Assembly (NCBI GenBank): GCA_964541225.1
Contig: CAZIPN010000013.1
Span: 1 to 54,469, forward strand
DNA: 54,469 bases
Direction of reading: 5' to 3'
DNA from: CAZIPN01 sp964541225
GTDB lineage: Bacteria; Actinomycetota; Coriobacteriia; Anaerosomatales; JAAXUF01
The notes under the pieces were generated by a model, which was not told the origin of the DNA, did not search any database, and saw nothing but the letters and a program-made list of their open reading frames with translations. Of the stretch, positions 42,294-50,389 are shown one piece after another; position 1 is the stretch's first letter, and every line of letters starts with the position of its first letter. Position numbers and translations under genes: made by a program.

Positions 42294-43396
42294 GCACGTT
42301 GGTGGTCGCCGACATTGAGCGTGCACTGGGGCGTGCATTTCCCCACGAATGGGCCGAGGAGTGGGACAGGGTAGGTCTGCTTGCCGGAAATCCCGAGCGT
42401 GAAGTCACGGGGGTGACAGTCGCACTTGACCCATCATTGGCAACCATTGAGAGTGCGATCGCGAACGGTGACAACGTCGTGGTCACACACCACCCGGCGT
42501 TTCTTGAGCCCGCTCGCTGCTTGACGCCAGGTCCCGGGCCTGCCGGTGTGCTCTATGCGGCGCTTGACTCGTCGATCGCGCTCCTGAATGCCCACACGAA
42601 TCTCGATCGCGCGCCGCGCGCGGGGACTCTTCTGCCCGATGCGCTGGGCCTTTCGCCCATCAAGCCAATCGAGCGGGCGCTTCAGCCTATGACACTCATT
42701 ACGGTGTTCGCTCCGGCAGCGCACTCCGATCGCATCGCGGCGGTCATGTCGGCAGCTGGTGCGGGTCGCATGGGAGACTACCACGGTGCAAGCTTCACCT
42801 CCGCACCGGGGACCGGCATGTTCGTGGCCGATGCGTCTGCGTCGCCGTTCACCGGCCAAGCCGGTGGTGCGTCGTCCGTCTCGGAAGTGCGTATTGAGAT
42901 GGTTGCAGCGAGAAGCAACGCGCAAGCGGTGGTGGGTGCCGCACGAGGTGCCCATCCCTACGCGGAGCCGCTTGTTGTTGCTCAAGATGTCGAGATCGCA
43001 AGATCGTCGGCGCGACTTGGCATGCTCAGCCGCCCTGCCGAGACGCTCACTCTCGGTGCACTGGTGGACCGAGCGAGAGAGACCTTTCGCATCACGCCTC
43101 GGGTCTGGGGCAGACCAGATACTGAGATAGAGCGGGTTGTCACCGCGACAGGTTCCGCGAGCTCACTCATTCCTGACGTCATTGCTTCGGGCGCCACGGC
43201 GATGGTCGCCGGCGAGGTGCGCTATCATGACGCCTTGAGTGCGATGGAGGCTGGATTGGCCATCGTGGAACTCGGTCACGACGTCTCAGAGTGGCCGCTC
43301 GTCGGTTTGCTTGAAGAAACGATCCTCGCCATCGGAAACGTCGATCCCTCGACCGTCCATGTGATGCCAGCTACGGTCGGTTGGTGGACGCCATAG
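42290..43396 (+). CDS. NIF3-like dinuclear metal-centre protein
   Basis: Member of the NIF3/YbgI/YqfO (GTP cyclohydrolase I type 2-like) family; 368 residues, so the long form with the central inserted PII-like domain (about 125-235). Metal ligands lie in VVVTHHPAF (His67, His68), NAHTNLD and the C-terminal GEVRYHDALSAMEAGLAIVELGH. The role is not settled; proposed functions include metal or nucleotide handling. It is coupled by ATGA to the PHP gene and followed 11 bases later by the zinc-ribbon gene, a neighbourhood conserved in many actinobacteria. Confidence 0.9.
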   Translation: MSTLVVADIERALGRAFPHEWAEEWDRVGLLAGNPEREVTGVTVALDPSLATIESAIANGDNVVVTHHPAFLEPARCLTPGPGPAGVLYAALDSSIALLNAHTNLDRAPRAGTLLPDALGLSPIKPIERALQPMTLITVFAPAAHSDRIAAVMSAAGAGRMGDYHGASFTSAPGTGMFVADASASPFTGQAGGASSVSEVRIEMVAARSNAQAVVGAARGAHPYAEPLVVAQDVEIARSSARLGMLSRPAETLTLGALVDRARETFRITPRVWGRPDTEIERVVTATGSASSLIPDVIASGATAMVAGEVRYHDALSAMEAGLAIVELGHDVSEWPLVGLLEETILAIGNVDPSTVHVMPATVGWWTP

Positions 43397-43407
43397 AAGG
43401 AGAACGA

Positions 43408-44127
43408 ATGAGCCAAGCCGACGCGCTGCTCGAGCTTCAGTCGGTAGACCTGGAGATTCTCAGGTCGGCCAAGAAGCTGGAGGAACTGCCCGAGAAGAAG
43501 GCCATCCTCGAAGTTCGAGCCAAGCAGCACGAGGTACAGGTTCTTCGGGGCAAGGCCGATGTGCTCATCGGCAAACTCCGGGGTGAACTCGCCGCACATC
43601 ACGATGAGATCACGATGCTTACCGGCAAGATCGAGGACGAGCAGGCCAAGGTCATGCAGACGACCGACCATCGAGCGGTGACCTCGATTACCCGAGAAAT
43701 GGACGGGCTCAAGCGTCGCCGAGACAAACTCGAGATGGAGTCTCTGCAGCTGATGGAGCGCGTTGAGAAAGCGACTTCGCAGGCGGCAACGATCGACGGA
43801 GCCCTATCGCAGCTTGCCGAGAAGGAGACGTCCCTCATCGAGGAATTCCAGTCGGTTGGTGGAGCTCTTCAGGCTCATATCAATACCCAGCAAAGGAAGC
43901 GGAACAAGCTCGCCAAGTCGATGCCGGCGGACTTGCTCAAGCAGTATGAGGCGGCACGAGAGAGCAAAGCCGGCGTCGGAGTGGGCGAGCTGGACGGCGA
44001 CACCTGTACCGCGTGTCGCATGGCACTTCCAGCCGAAAGAGTCAGGGAGCTCCTTGGGGGGCCTGCCATTGGCACGTGCCCACATTGCCACAGACTGATC
44101 GTGATCACGTCGGGGAGTGATGAATGA
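43408..44127 (+). CDS. Coiled-coil zinc-ribbon protein
   Basis: The 239-residue product is a long antiparallel coiled coil (about 5-185, heptads rich in Lys, Glu, Leu) followed by a C4 zinc ribbon C200-x2-C203 and C224-x2-C227. This architecture is common next to NIF3 genes in actinobacteria and other phyla; function is unknown, with nucleic acid or ribosome association suggested by the fold. ATG chosen with AAGGAGA 5-7 bases upstream. The stop overlaps the RNase H gene. Confidence 0.88.
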   Translation: MSQADALLELQSVDLEILRSAKKLEELPEKKAILEVRAKQHEVQVLRGKADVLIGKLRGELAAHHDEITMLTGKIEDEQAKVMQTTDHRAVTSITREMDGLKRRRDKLEMESLQLMERVEKATSQAATIDGALSQLAEKETSLIEEFQSVGGALQAHINTQQRKRNKLAKSMPADLLKQYEAARESKAGVGVGELDGDTCTACRMALPAERVRELLGGPAIGTCPHCHRLIVITSGSDE

Positions 44128-44582
44128 GCACGGGGATTCTGCGTACCGACGGGGGGTCGCGAGGGAATCCTGGTCCGGCTGGCGCTGGGTTCGTCATCGA
44201 AGGCGGTGGCGAAGTCATTTGCAGTGGCGGCCGCTATCTTGGCTCACAGACGAACAACGTCGCCGAGTACCAAGCGCTTATCTGGGGTCTTGAGAACGCT
44301 CTGGCGTTGGGGTTCTCGGCGCTTCGTGTGTTCGCTGACAGCGAGCTGCTCGTCAAGCAACTCAATGGCCAGTATCGGGTCAAGAGTCCTCAGCTGAAGC
44401 CCTTGTTCTCGCGGGCGCTAGAGTTGTCGCGCCACTTCGATGCCTTCGAGGTCACCCACGTGTATCGCGAAGACAACGAGCTTGCCGACGAGATGGCGAA
44501 CCAAGCGATGGATGAACGCGCGACGGTGGGAAATCCGAAATGCGATCCCGGTGGTTCAACACAGCAGAAATCACTCTTCTAG
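44124..44582 (+). CDS. rnhA: Ribonuclease HI family protein
   Basis: Likely cleaves RNA in RNA:DNA hybrids. The four catalytic acids are visible: Asp9 in RTDGGSRGNPG, Glu48 in NNVAEYQAL, Asp72 in FADSELLVKQL and Asp122 in REDNELADEMAN. 152 residues without a hybrid-binding domain. It belongs to the RNase H group often fused or adjacent to other salvage functions in actinobacteria, and here is ATGA-coupled to the zinc-ribbon gene. The C-terminal tail of about 20 residues is probably disordered. Confidence 0.9.
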   Translation: MSTGILRTDGGSRGNPGPAGAGFVIEGGGEVICSGGRYLGSQTNNVAEYQALIWGLENALALGFSALRVFADSELLVKQLNGQYRVKSPQLKPLFSRALELSRHFDAFEVTHVYREDNELADEMANQAMDERATVGNPKCDPGGSTQQKSLF

Positions 44583-44597
44583 CGAAGGGAGCGATGG

Positions 44598-45011
44598 GTG
44601 TACGAGCTTACTGTCAAGTCTCACTTTGATGCGGCCCACGCCTTGCGAGGCTATCCAGGGGTCTGCTACAGGCTTCACGGGCACACGTGGGAGATTGAGG
44701 CCACTGTGGTCGGCTCGGAACTTGACGAGATCGGCATTCTCTACGACTTCAAGCTGCTGAAGGAGGATCTCAACGAAGTGCTCGATCGCTACGACCATCT
44801 CTACCTCAACGAGATCCCTCCGTTTTCCGAGATCAGCCCAACTGCCGAGAATCTCGCGCGGGTCATCTTTGAGCGCCTCGCCGAGAAGATCGCTCCCTGT
44901 GTGACTTTGCTTGAAGTGTCGGTGTGGGAGTCGCCTGTGGCGAAGCTGACCTACCGGCCCTCAGCGGATACGCCGAAAGCTGAGTTGCAACCAGACGGGG
45001 ACAAAGCCTAG
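44598..45011 (+). CDS. queD: 6-carboxytetrahydropterin synthase / PTPS-like (QueD)
   Basis: Zinc enzyme converting dihydroneopterin triphosphate to 6-carboxytetrahydropterin in queuosine and deazapurine synthesis. Zinc ligands His14, His27 and His29 and the catalytic Cys23 lie in FDAAH and CYRLHGH; the later ISPTAENLARVIFERL and the Glu in VWESP are conserved. 137 residues, GTG start. The last 30 bases of the gene are part of the 50-base segment duplicated after the assembly gap. No queC, queE or folE gene is visible nearby. Confidence 0.9.
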   Translation: MYELTVKSHFDAAHALRGYPGVCYRLHGHTWEIEATVVGSELDEIGILYDFKLLKEDLNEVLDRYDHLYLNEIPPFSEISPTAENLARVIFERLAEKIAPCVTLLEVSVWESPVAKLTYRPSADTPKAELQPDGDKA

Positions 45012-45179
45012 CCAGTGAGTCTGGTGCGANNNNNNNNNNNNNNNNNNNNNNNNNNNNNNNNNNNNNNNNNNNNNNNNNNNNNNNNNNNNNNNNNNNNNNN
45101 NNNNNNNNNNNNNNNNNNNNNNNNNNNNNCTGAGTTGCAACCAGACGGGGACAAAGCCTAGCCAGTGAGTCTGGTGCGA
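44980..45179. other. Assembly gap (100 N) flanked by an exact 50-nt duplication
   Basis: Bases 45030-45129 are N. The 50 bases before the gap (44980-45029) are identical to the 50 after it (45130-45179). The left copy includes the queD stop; the right copy has no independent gene. This is the pattern of two contigs overlapping by a k-mer and not merged, so the true sequence is probably continuous. Confidence 0.85.
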
Positions 45180-45229
45180 GGGCGAGGGAATCGGGCGATG
45201 CGGCCTCTGCATGCGTCCGGGAACGCAAG

Positions 45230-45408
45230 TGTCCCGAGAGACCTCGCCCGCGGGGTTCTCCCTACTCGAGCGGCTTCCCATTTCTTACCTTTGCTGGCTC
45301 CGGCTCTGGCGAACCACCTCACGGTTCGTCGCCTTCCTCGGTGCCCTCGCCGGCAGCTACTGGTACGCCGTCTTTCTCGGAGTCCGCTGCGTTCGACCTC
45401 TCGGGACA
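45230..45408 (-). ncRNA. Putative structured RNA, 6S RNA-like
   Basis: The minus strand begins TGTCCCGAGAG and, 157 bases on, ends CTCTCGGGACA, giving an 11-bp perfect closing stem around a 179-nt RNA, the usual size of 6S RNA. Inside, GCTG-CCGGC pairs with GCCGG-AGC-CAGC and CGAACC with GGTTCG (plus positions 45323-45328 and 45310-45315) as the apical arm, leaving a large central bubble with a small GGG-AGAA-CCC hairpin on its 3' side. A consensus promoter places the start exactly at the first base of the stem. 6S RNA sequesters sigma-70 polymerase. Identity is inferred from shape and size; the existence of a transcribed structured RNA is better supported. No protein frame here is convincing. 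Confidence 0.55.
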
Positions 45409-45414
45409 AGAAGG

Positions 45415-45443
45415 AATGTACCCACCTGAGAGTGAGGTGTCAA
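45415..45443 (-). promoter_or_regulatory. Sigma-70 promoter of the 6S-like RNA
   Basis: On the minus strand TTGACA (45443-45438), exactly 17 bases, TACATT (45420-45415). Initiation seven bases on falls at 45408, the first base of the RNA closing stem. Confidence 0.7.
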
Positions 45444-45446
45444 CGG

Positions 45447-45524
45447 GGTTTCGCGAGAAACCACAGTTTAGTGATAGACGGCTGCCGAATGGTGCCCAAC
45501 GGCACCGTCTGGCCGCTTGGCGGC
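45447..45524. repeat. Three small hairpins between divergent promoters
   Basis: GGTTTC-GCGA-GAAACC (45447-45462), GGTGCC-CAAC-GGCACC (45491-45506) and GCCGC-TTG-GCGGC (45512-45524). Each is perfect. They sit between the minus-strand RNA promoter and the regulator promoter; no T-run follows on either strand. Role unknown. Confidence 0.5.
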
Positions 45525-45564
45525 TCTGGACGGAGTAGAGTACGACCCCGGCGCAAAGGGAGCG

Positions 45565-45616
45565 TGTGACGTGGGTCACGCATGCTAGACTAAGGGCGTT
45601 GTTAGCCTATGCGAAT
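45565..45616 (+). promoter_or_regulatory. DtxR-family gene promoter with CRP-like and DtxR-like operators
   Basis: Extended -10 TGCTAGACT (TAGACT at 45586-45591) lacks a -35. Directly upstream is TGTGA-N6-TCACG (45565-45580), one mismatch from the CRP/GlxR consensus. Over the start region is GTTAGCCTA (45601-45609), identical to the core of the DtxR/IdeR box. This suggests autoregulation by the metal regulator plus a CRP-type input. Confidence 0.5.
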
Positions 45617-45642
45617 CATTGAGCAAAAGGAGGCCAGCGAAC

Positions 45643-46302
45643 GTGCCTACGGCGACTCTCGAAGAGTATCTTGAGGCGATCTACAAGCTCGCTCAGCACG
45701 GCGCGGTTCGTCCCACACAAGTAGCGGAATGGGTCGGCGTTTCGGGTCCGACGGTGACAGCGACCCTTCGACGACTGGAAGCTCACGGTCTGATCGTCCG
45801 TGATGGCACAAAGGTCGTCTTGACCGAGGAGGGGGCTCGGCGTTCACTCGACATCGTGAGACGTCATCGGATTGCCGAGACGTTCTTGGTCAAGACGCTT
45901 GGTCTGGATTGGAACGCAGCACATGAGGAAGCATGCCTTCTAGAACATGCACTGTCTCCGCGCGTTCTGACCGCACTCGAAACGTTTCTTGAAAACCCCT
46001 CAGTGTGCCCACACGGACATCCCATTCCTGGGGCGGACGGGACCGTGGTTGCTATCGGCGGCGTACCGCTCTGCGATATTACGAGTGGCTTGACCGCAAC
46101 GGTTCTTTCTGTGGCAGAAGACGACGAGAAGATTCTCGGGTACTTGGGTGAGTTGGGTCTGCGGCCGGGTGCCCAGGCCAGAGTCATCGAAGTGGCTCCA
46201 TTCCAGGGTCCGCTCACCGTCGAAATTGCCGGCAGCCGCACTGCGATCGCGCGTGAGGTTGCTCGGCTGGTCACGGTCGAGCCACTGTCTGAGGCAGTCT
46301 GA
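45643..46302 (+). CDS. DtxR/IdeR-family metal-dependent repressor
   Basis: A 219-residue regulator with an N-terminal winged helix (TLEEYLEAIYKL, SGPTVTATLRRLEAHGLI), a metal-binding dimerisation domain and a C-terminal SH3-like FeoA domain (from about residue 145). Ligand positions match iron-type members: His75, Glu79, His94 for one site and Cys98, Glu101, His102 for the other; a Cys at this second site is typical of DtxR/IdeR rather than MntR. GTG chosen because AAAGGAGG lies 9 bases upstream; TTG 45619 would add eight residues. A DtxR-like operator overlaps its own start region. Iron homeostasis is the inferred role. Confidence 0.88.
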   Translation: MPTATLEEYLEAIYKLAQHGAVRPTQVAEWVGVSGPTVTATLRRLEAHGLIVRDGTKVVLTEEGARRSLDIVRRHRIAETFLVKTLGLDWNAAHEEACLLEHALSPRVLTALETFLENPSVCPHGHPIPGADGTVVAIGGVPLCDITSGLTATVLSVAEDDEKILGYLGELGLRPGAQARVIEVAPFQGPLTVEIAGSRTAIAREVARLVTVEPLSEAV

Positions 46303-46376
46303 CCGAGCACCCGTAAGAGCCCATACCACGCGAGCTTCATGGTGATGCGCGCATCACGTTCCTCGGCGTCGTGTTC

Positions 46377-46405
46377 TTGTGGTATCGAACATATGTTCGT
46401 ATACT
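46377..46405 (+). promoter_or_regulatory. LexA-controlled (SOS) promoter
   Basis: TTGTGG (46377-46382), 17 bases, TATACT (46400-46405). The spacer is filled by CGAACATATGTTCG (46386-46399), a perfect match to the Gram-positive/actinobacterial LexA box CGAAC-RNRY-GTTYG. LexA bound here would block polymerase. It drives the DUF6504-dnaE2 pair. Confidence 0.88.
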
Positions 46406-46458
46406 GACGGAACCGAAGCCTCTCGGCCAAAGAGCCGATAAGGAGTGGCACGCATCAC

Positions 46459-46875
46459 GTGGGTCGCAACGCCGACATCAAACGGTACTCGACGTCAAAA
46501 GCCGGTCAGCCTCTTGAGCTGTTCGACTCCAAACGTGGACGCTTGCCGGTCATTCTGGAATTGCTCGCGAGCCCGTGGATTGTGCGCGCGTCCGCCCTCG
46601 TACATGGCGATGGTTCCTGTGCCGCTAAACATGCCGAGGAACCCGTCGACGTTGCCTGGGCCGCCGAGCGCCAGTATCCAGCGTCGTTTACGCGCAATGG
46701 CCGCGTCTATCGTATCGACGCCATCGTGCAGATCTGGGCTGCCGAACGAGCATGGTGGGATCCTCGGCGGCGCGTATCGCGACGGTTCTGGCGAGTACTC
46801 GCGCGCGGCGGAGTGTATGACCTGGCCTACGATCGCGAACAAGGCGAGTGGCACCTCGTCGGCATTCAGGATTAG
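46459..46875 (+). CDS. DUF6504-like SOS-operon protein
   Basis: A 138-residue soluble protein. The C-terminal 70 residues (about 69-138), with SFTRNGRVYRID, IVQIWAAERAWW, RRFWRVLARGGVYDLAYD and a WHLVGI ending, resemble DUF6504, which in other actinobacteria accompanies translesion polymerase genes. The N-terminal 65 residues are not recognised. It is the first gene after the LexA box and precedes dnaE2 by 12 bases. GTG start with AGGAG 13 bases upstream, a long spacing. A role as accessory to mutagenic repair is inferred from context only. Confidence 0.7.
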   Translation: MGRNADIKRYSTSKAGQPLELFDSKRGRLPVILELLASPWIVRASALVHGDGSCAAKHAEEPVDVAWAAERQYPASFTRNGRVYRIDAIVQIWAAERAWWDPRRRVSRRFWRVLARGGVYDLAYDREQGEWHLVGIQD

Positions 46876-46887
46876 CGGCGACGTGTG

Positions 46888-49800
46888 ATGTCGCAGTCGT
46901 TCGTGCACTTGCATGTGCACTCGCAATTCAGCTTCATGGATGGCGCGGCTCCGCTTCAGGGACTTGTGGACCGTGCGGCTGAACTCGAGATGCCGGCGAT
47001 CGCGCTTACGGACCACCAGGGCATGAGTGGCGCGATCCGCTTCTACAAAGCGTGCCATGCGGCCGGGATCAAGCCGATTCTCGGCTGTGAGATCGTGGTC
47101 GAGACCGCAGGCATCTTCGGCGAAGAAGCCGACCTACCGCCAGAACGGCGTCTCGTGTTGCCTGCGAGTGTCGGGTTTGGCCGCGCGGCCGGTGTGGGCT
47201 ATCACCTCACGCTCCTCGCGCGAAACCTCGATGGCTACCGCAACCTCTGCCGACTGCTCTCGCGCACACACCTGCGAGGACCCAGCGAGCCATCAGTCGT
47301 CACCTTGCACGACCTCGCCGCACATGCCGAGGGACTGATCGCGCTTTCTGGTTGCTTGAGCGGCGAGGCAGCCAGCGCGATGTTGGCTCGCGCATCCGGG
47401 CGCGCACGCGAAGCACTCGTGCGGCTCTCGGCATGTTTTGCGCCGGGCGACTTCTTCGTCGAACTCATCCATCCGCTTACCGCCGACGGTCCTTCGCTTG
47501 TCGGCGGCTTGATAACGCTTGCCGAGGAACTCTCGCTGCCCGTCGTAGCTACCAACGACGTCCACTACCTGCGCTCTGCCGATCACCGGCTGCACGATGT
47601 GCTCTCGGCAGCGGGGGCGAGGATGGCGCTGCCGGGGCCATACGATCGGCCCAATGCCGAGCTGTGGCTCAAGCCCGCCGCCGAGATGCGTCGGCTGTTT
47701 GAGGGGCTGTCGCGTGCCTGCGACGCCACGCTCGAGATTGCGGCGCGCTGCGATCTTGAGTTGCCGCTTGGCGAGTTTCACTTTCCGGCGGCGGAGATCC
47801 CACGTGGCGAGACGCCGTACTCGGTACTTGCGAAGGAGTCGTGGCGAGGACTGGAGCGTCGCTATCAGCCGATGACACCGGAAGCGATTTCGCGTCTTCA
47901 GCACGAGCTTTCGCTCATCAATCAGATGGGCTTTCCGGAGTACTTCCTTGTGGTCAAGGAGATCGTGGATTTCGCGAAGTCACAGGGAATTCGCTGCTCG
48001 GGACGGGGGAGCGCGGGAGACTCGATCGTGAGTTACGCACTCGGCATCACGGACGCCGATCCCATCCGTTACGACCTGCTCTTCGAGCGCTTCTTAAACC
48101 CCGCGCGCCGACAAATGCCCGACATCGACGTCGACTTCGACTCGGCGAGGCGCGATGAGGTTATCGACTTCATCTACAAGCGGTTTGGCCACGAGCACGT
48201 GGCGATGGTGGCGACCGTCAATACGATGACGGCGCGAAGCGCGGTACGCACGGTCGCGCGCTCATTCGGATTACCGATCGCCGAGGTCAACCGCCTCTCG
48301 CGTCACCTTCCGTGGGTCGCCGCGCGCAAGATCCGCGAGGTGCTCGCAACCTACCCGGAGTGCACGCACCATCCGCTGCGCGACGAGCAGCGCTGGAGCA
48401 TGCTGCTCGACCTCGCCGAGGGGCTCGATCACTGCCCGATGCACCTCGGCACGCATCTGGGCGGCTTCATCATCACGCGCGAGCCGATCGCAAGTTGGAC
48501 GCCGCTTCAGTGGGCGGCGAAAGGCACCGTGGTCTCGCAGTACGACAAGGACGATATCGAGGCACTCGGGCTGGTGAAGATGGACATCTTGGGGCTGCGA
48601 ATGCACTCGGCGATTAGCGATGCGGTCGAGCTGGCTCGCACGCGCGTGGGCGATGCGGCAGTGCCGGAGCCCTTCGAGCTTGCGCACGACGATCCACGCG
48701 TCTATGAGCAGATCGCAAGCGCGGATACCGTCGGCATGTTTCAGCTGGAAAGCAGTGGCCAGCGAAACCTCTCGACGCGGCTGAAATCATCGACTTTCGA
48801 GGACATCATCGCGCAGATCTCGCTCTTTAGGCCCGGCCCGCTCGAAGCCGAGATGATCACGCCGTTCATTCGCCGCCGACACGGATTGGAGCCGGTGAGC
48901 GTGCCGCACGAGGGCATGGCTGAGTGCCTGCGCGATTCCTACGGCGTCATCGTCTATCAGGAGCAGGTGCTGCTCGTGGCGCGCGCGGTGGCCGGCTTCG
49001 ATCTTGCCGAGGCCGACTCGCTTCGTCGTGCGATGACGAAAGGCCGCAGTCGAGAAGAGATGGAGCGCATCCGCGGGCACTTCCTCGCACGAGCGCTGGC
49101 CCGAGGGGTCGATCCGGGCGTTGCCGAGGAGGTCTTTCGGCAGCTTGAAGGCTTTGCGGCGTACGGCTTTAACAAAGCGCACGCGGCGTGTTTTGCGGTT
49201 GTGAGCTACGCGAGTGCATGGCTGCGCACGTATTTCCCCGCCGAGTTCGCGGCCTCGATCATGAACAACGAGCCAATGGGCTTTTACACCGGTCGGCTCG
49301 TCGTAAACGACGCCCGCAGACACGGCATCGAGATTCTGAGCCCGCACGTCAACGCATCCGATGCACGCTACACCGTCGAGTGCGAGGGCCGAGCGATTCG
49401 CGTAGGACTTGCCGACGTGCACCGCATGACATCTCGGCTGCTTGACGCGATCGAGCGCGAGCAGGGGGTGCGGCCCTTCCGCGACCTCGCCGACTTCCTG
49501 CGTCGCACACGTGCCGAGAGCCCGGCCGCAGAGTCCCTCATCCGCATCGGCGCGCTCGATGGACTCGGCATTACCGAGGAGGACCGGCCGCCCACGCGCG
49601 ATGAGCTTCTCGCGCTGCTGCCGGAGCTCAAAGCAGTCATCGCACGCGAAGGCGTGGCGGGGGACGACACGCTGTGCCTCGCACCGGCGCCAACGCGGCC
49701 ACCAGAGGACGCGTCGCATGTGAGTGGCTGGTCGGCGGCTCGGCGGATCTCGGCGGAACTGGAGCTGATCGGCCTGTCGCTTACGGCGCACCCGCTGACA

Positions 49801-50235
49801 CTCGCCGAGAAGGATCTCGCGAACCGTGGTGTGACGTTCGCTCGCGATCTGGCGGCGTTGCCGGATCACGCGCGGGTACGCGTCGTCGGCGTGCGCGAGC
49901 GTGCGCAAACGCCACGCACGCGCTCGGGAAAGCGGACGTGTTTTCTGACGCTTGAGGACGCCACGGGACTGCTCGACGTCGTCGTGTTCGAAGACGCGCT
50001 CATGAGGAGCGGGGAGACGATCGTCAAGCACCGTGCGTACCTGGTAGATGGGGTGTTGCAGAACAACTACGAGCGAGGATTGGCGATCGTCGCCGAGACG
50101 GTCAGTCCCTATATCGTGCGTGGCGAGGCAGGCGATCGCGTGCGATTGCGGCGTGGCGTGCCCGCGGGGCCGATGGGACCGGCGCTTGGCGGTGCAGGGG
50201 CGCCGGAAGAGGAGAGCTGGGAGGCTGCGGGGTAG
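46888..50235 (+). CDS. dnaE2: Error-prone DNA polymerase III alpha subunit (DnaE2/ImuC type)
   Basis: A 1115-residue C-family polymerase. The N-terminal PHP domain (HLHVHSQFSFMDG) is followed by the palm with PDIDVDFD (Asp412, Asp414) and a third Asp566 in LGLVKMDILGL. The thumb and fingers (LFRPGPLEAEMI, YQEQVLLVARAV, FNKAHAACFAVVSY), a helix-hairpin-helix region and a C-terminal OB fold (about 990-1070) follow. The HLGTHLGGFIITREP region is DnaE2-like rather than replicative DnaE. It is the second gene behind the LexA promoter, so SOS-induced translesion synthesis is the expected role. No imuB is adjacent; dinB faces it 186 bases away. ATG preceded by GTG, either may start. Confidence 0.9.
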   Translation: MSQSFVHLHVHSQFSFMDGAAPLQGLVDRAAELEMPAIALTDHQGMSGAIRFYKACHAAGIKPILGCEIVVETAGIFGEEADLPPERRLVLPASVGFGRAAGVGYHLTLLARNLDGYRNLCRLLSRTHLRGPSEPSVVTLHDLAAHAEGLIALSGCLSGEAASAMLARASGRAREALVRLSACFAPGDFFVELIHPLTADGPSLVGGLITLAEELSLPVVATNDVHYLRSADHRLHDVLSAAGARMALPGPYDRPNAELWLKPAAEMRRLFEGLSRACDATLEIAARCDLELPLGEFHFPAAEIPRGETPYSVLAKESWRGLERRYQPMTPEAISRLQHELSLINQMGFPEYFLVVKEIVDFAKSQGIRCSGRGSAGDSIVSYALGITDADPIRYDLLFERFLNPARRQMPDIDVDFDSARRDEVIDFIYKRFGHEHVAMVATVNTMTARSAVRTVARSFGLPIAEVNRLSRHLPWVAARKIREVLATYPECTHHPLRDEQRWSMLLDLAEGLDHCPMHLGTHLGGFIITREPIASWTPLQWAAKGTVVSQYDKDDIEALGLVKMDILGLRMHSAISDAVELARTRVGDAAVPEPFELAHDDPRVYEQIASADTVGMFQLESSGQRNLSTRLKSSTFEDIIAQISLFRPGPLEAEMITPFIRRRHGLEPVSVPHEGMAECLRDSYGVIVYQEQVLLVARAVAGFDLAEADSLRRAMTKGRSREEMERIRGHFLARALARGVDPGVAEEVFRQLEGFAAYGFNKAHAACFAVVSYASAWLRTYFPAEFAASIMNNEPMGFYTGRLVVNDARRHGIEILSPHVNASDARYTVECEGRAIRVGLADVHRMTSRLLDAIEREQGVRPFRDLADFLRRTRAESPAAESLIRIGALDGLGITEEDRPPTRDELLALLPELKAVIAREGVAGDDTLCLAPAPTRPPEDASHVSGWSAARRISAELELIGLSLTAHPLTLAEKDLANRGVTFARDLAALPDHARVRVVGVRERAQTPRTRSGKRTCFLTLEDATGLLDVVVFEDALMRSGETIVKHRAYLVDGVLQNNYERGLAIVAETVSPYIVRGEAGDRVRLRRGVPAGPMGPALGGAGAPEEESWEAAG

Positions 50236-50300
50236 AGTGTGCGGGTGTGCTTTGGTGTGGGTGTGTGGCCAGACGGGCTGTCGCTCCGAAGACATACGTC

Positions 50301-50389
50301 GCGCCATCCCGCCCGGCCGCACGCCCACACCCAGGCCGCCTTGCGCCATCCCGCCCGGCCACGCACGCCTCAGCCACGTCGCGCCATCC
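50301..50389. repeat. Imperfect 40-bp-period repeat between dnaE2 and dinB
   Basis: GCGCCATCCCGCCCGGCC occurs at 50301-50318 and 50343-50360, with a shorter copy GCGCCATCC at 50381-50389, period about 40. It is flanked by GT-rich (50238-50272) and complementary AC-rich (50321-50332, 50398-50407) tracts that could fold together. It fills the spacer between convergent genes and may act as a bidirectional terminator; no T-run is seen. Confidence 0.55.

Noticed and set aside
45030..45129. N-run as a hidden inserted gene or mobile element
   Set aside because: Flanking 50-mers are identical and the run is exactly 100 N, the standard placeholder. A real insertion cannot be excluded without reads, but nothing supports it.
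45230..45408. tmRNA or SRP RNA in the structured region
   Set aside because: No tRNA-like CCA end or tag reading frame for tmRNA, and no SRP apical GGAAGGNAGCA motif.
45319..45579. Minus-strand 86-codon frame between queD and the DtxR-type gene
   Set aside because: No Shine-Dalgarno or family match, and it crosses the -35/-10 promoter and hairpins of the structured RNA.
46434..46441. GCCGATAA before the DUF6504 gene as a third sigma-28 promoter
   Set aside because: No TAAA-like element at the required distance (CGAA there), and it merges into the AGGAG ribosome-binding region behind a clear LexA promoter.
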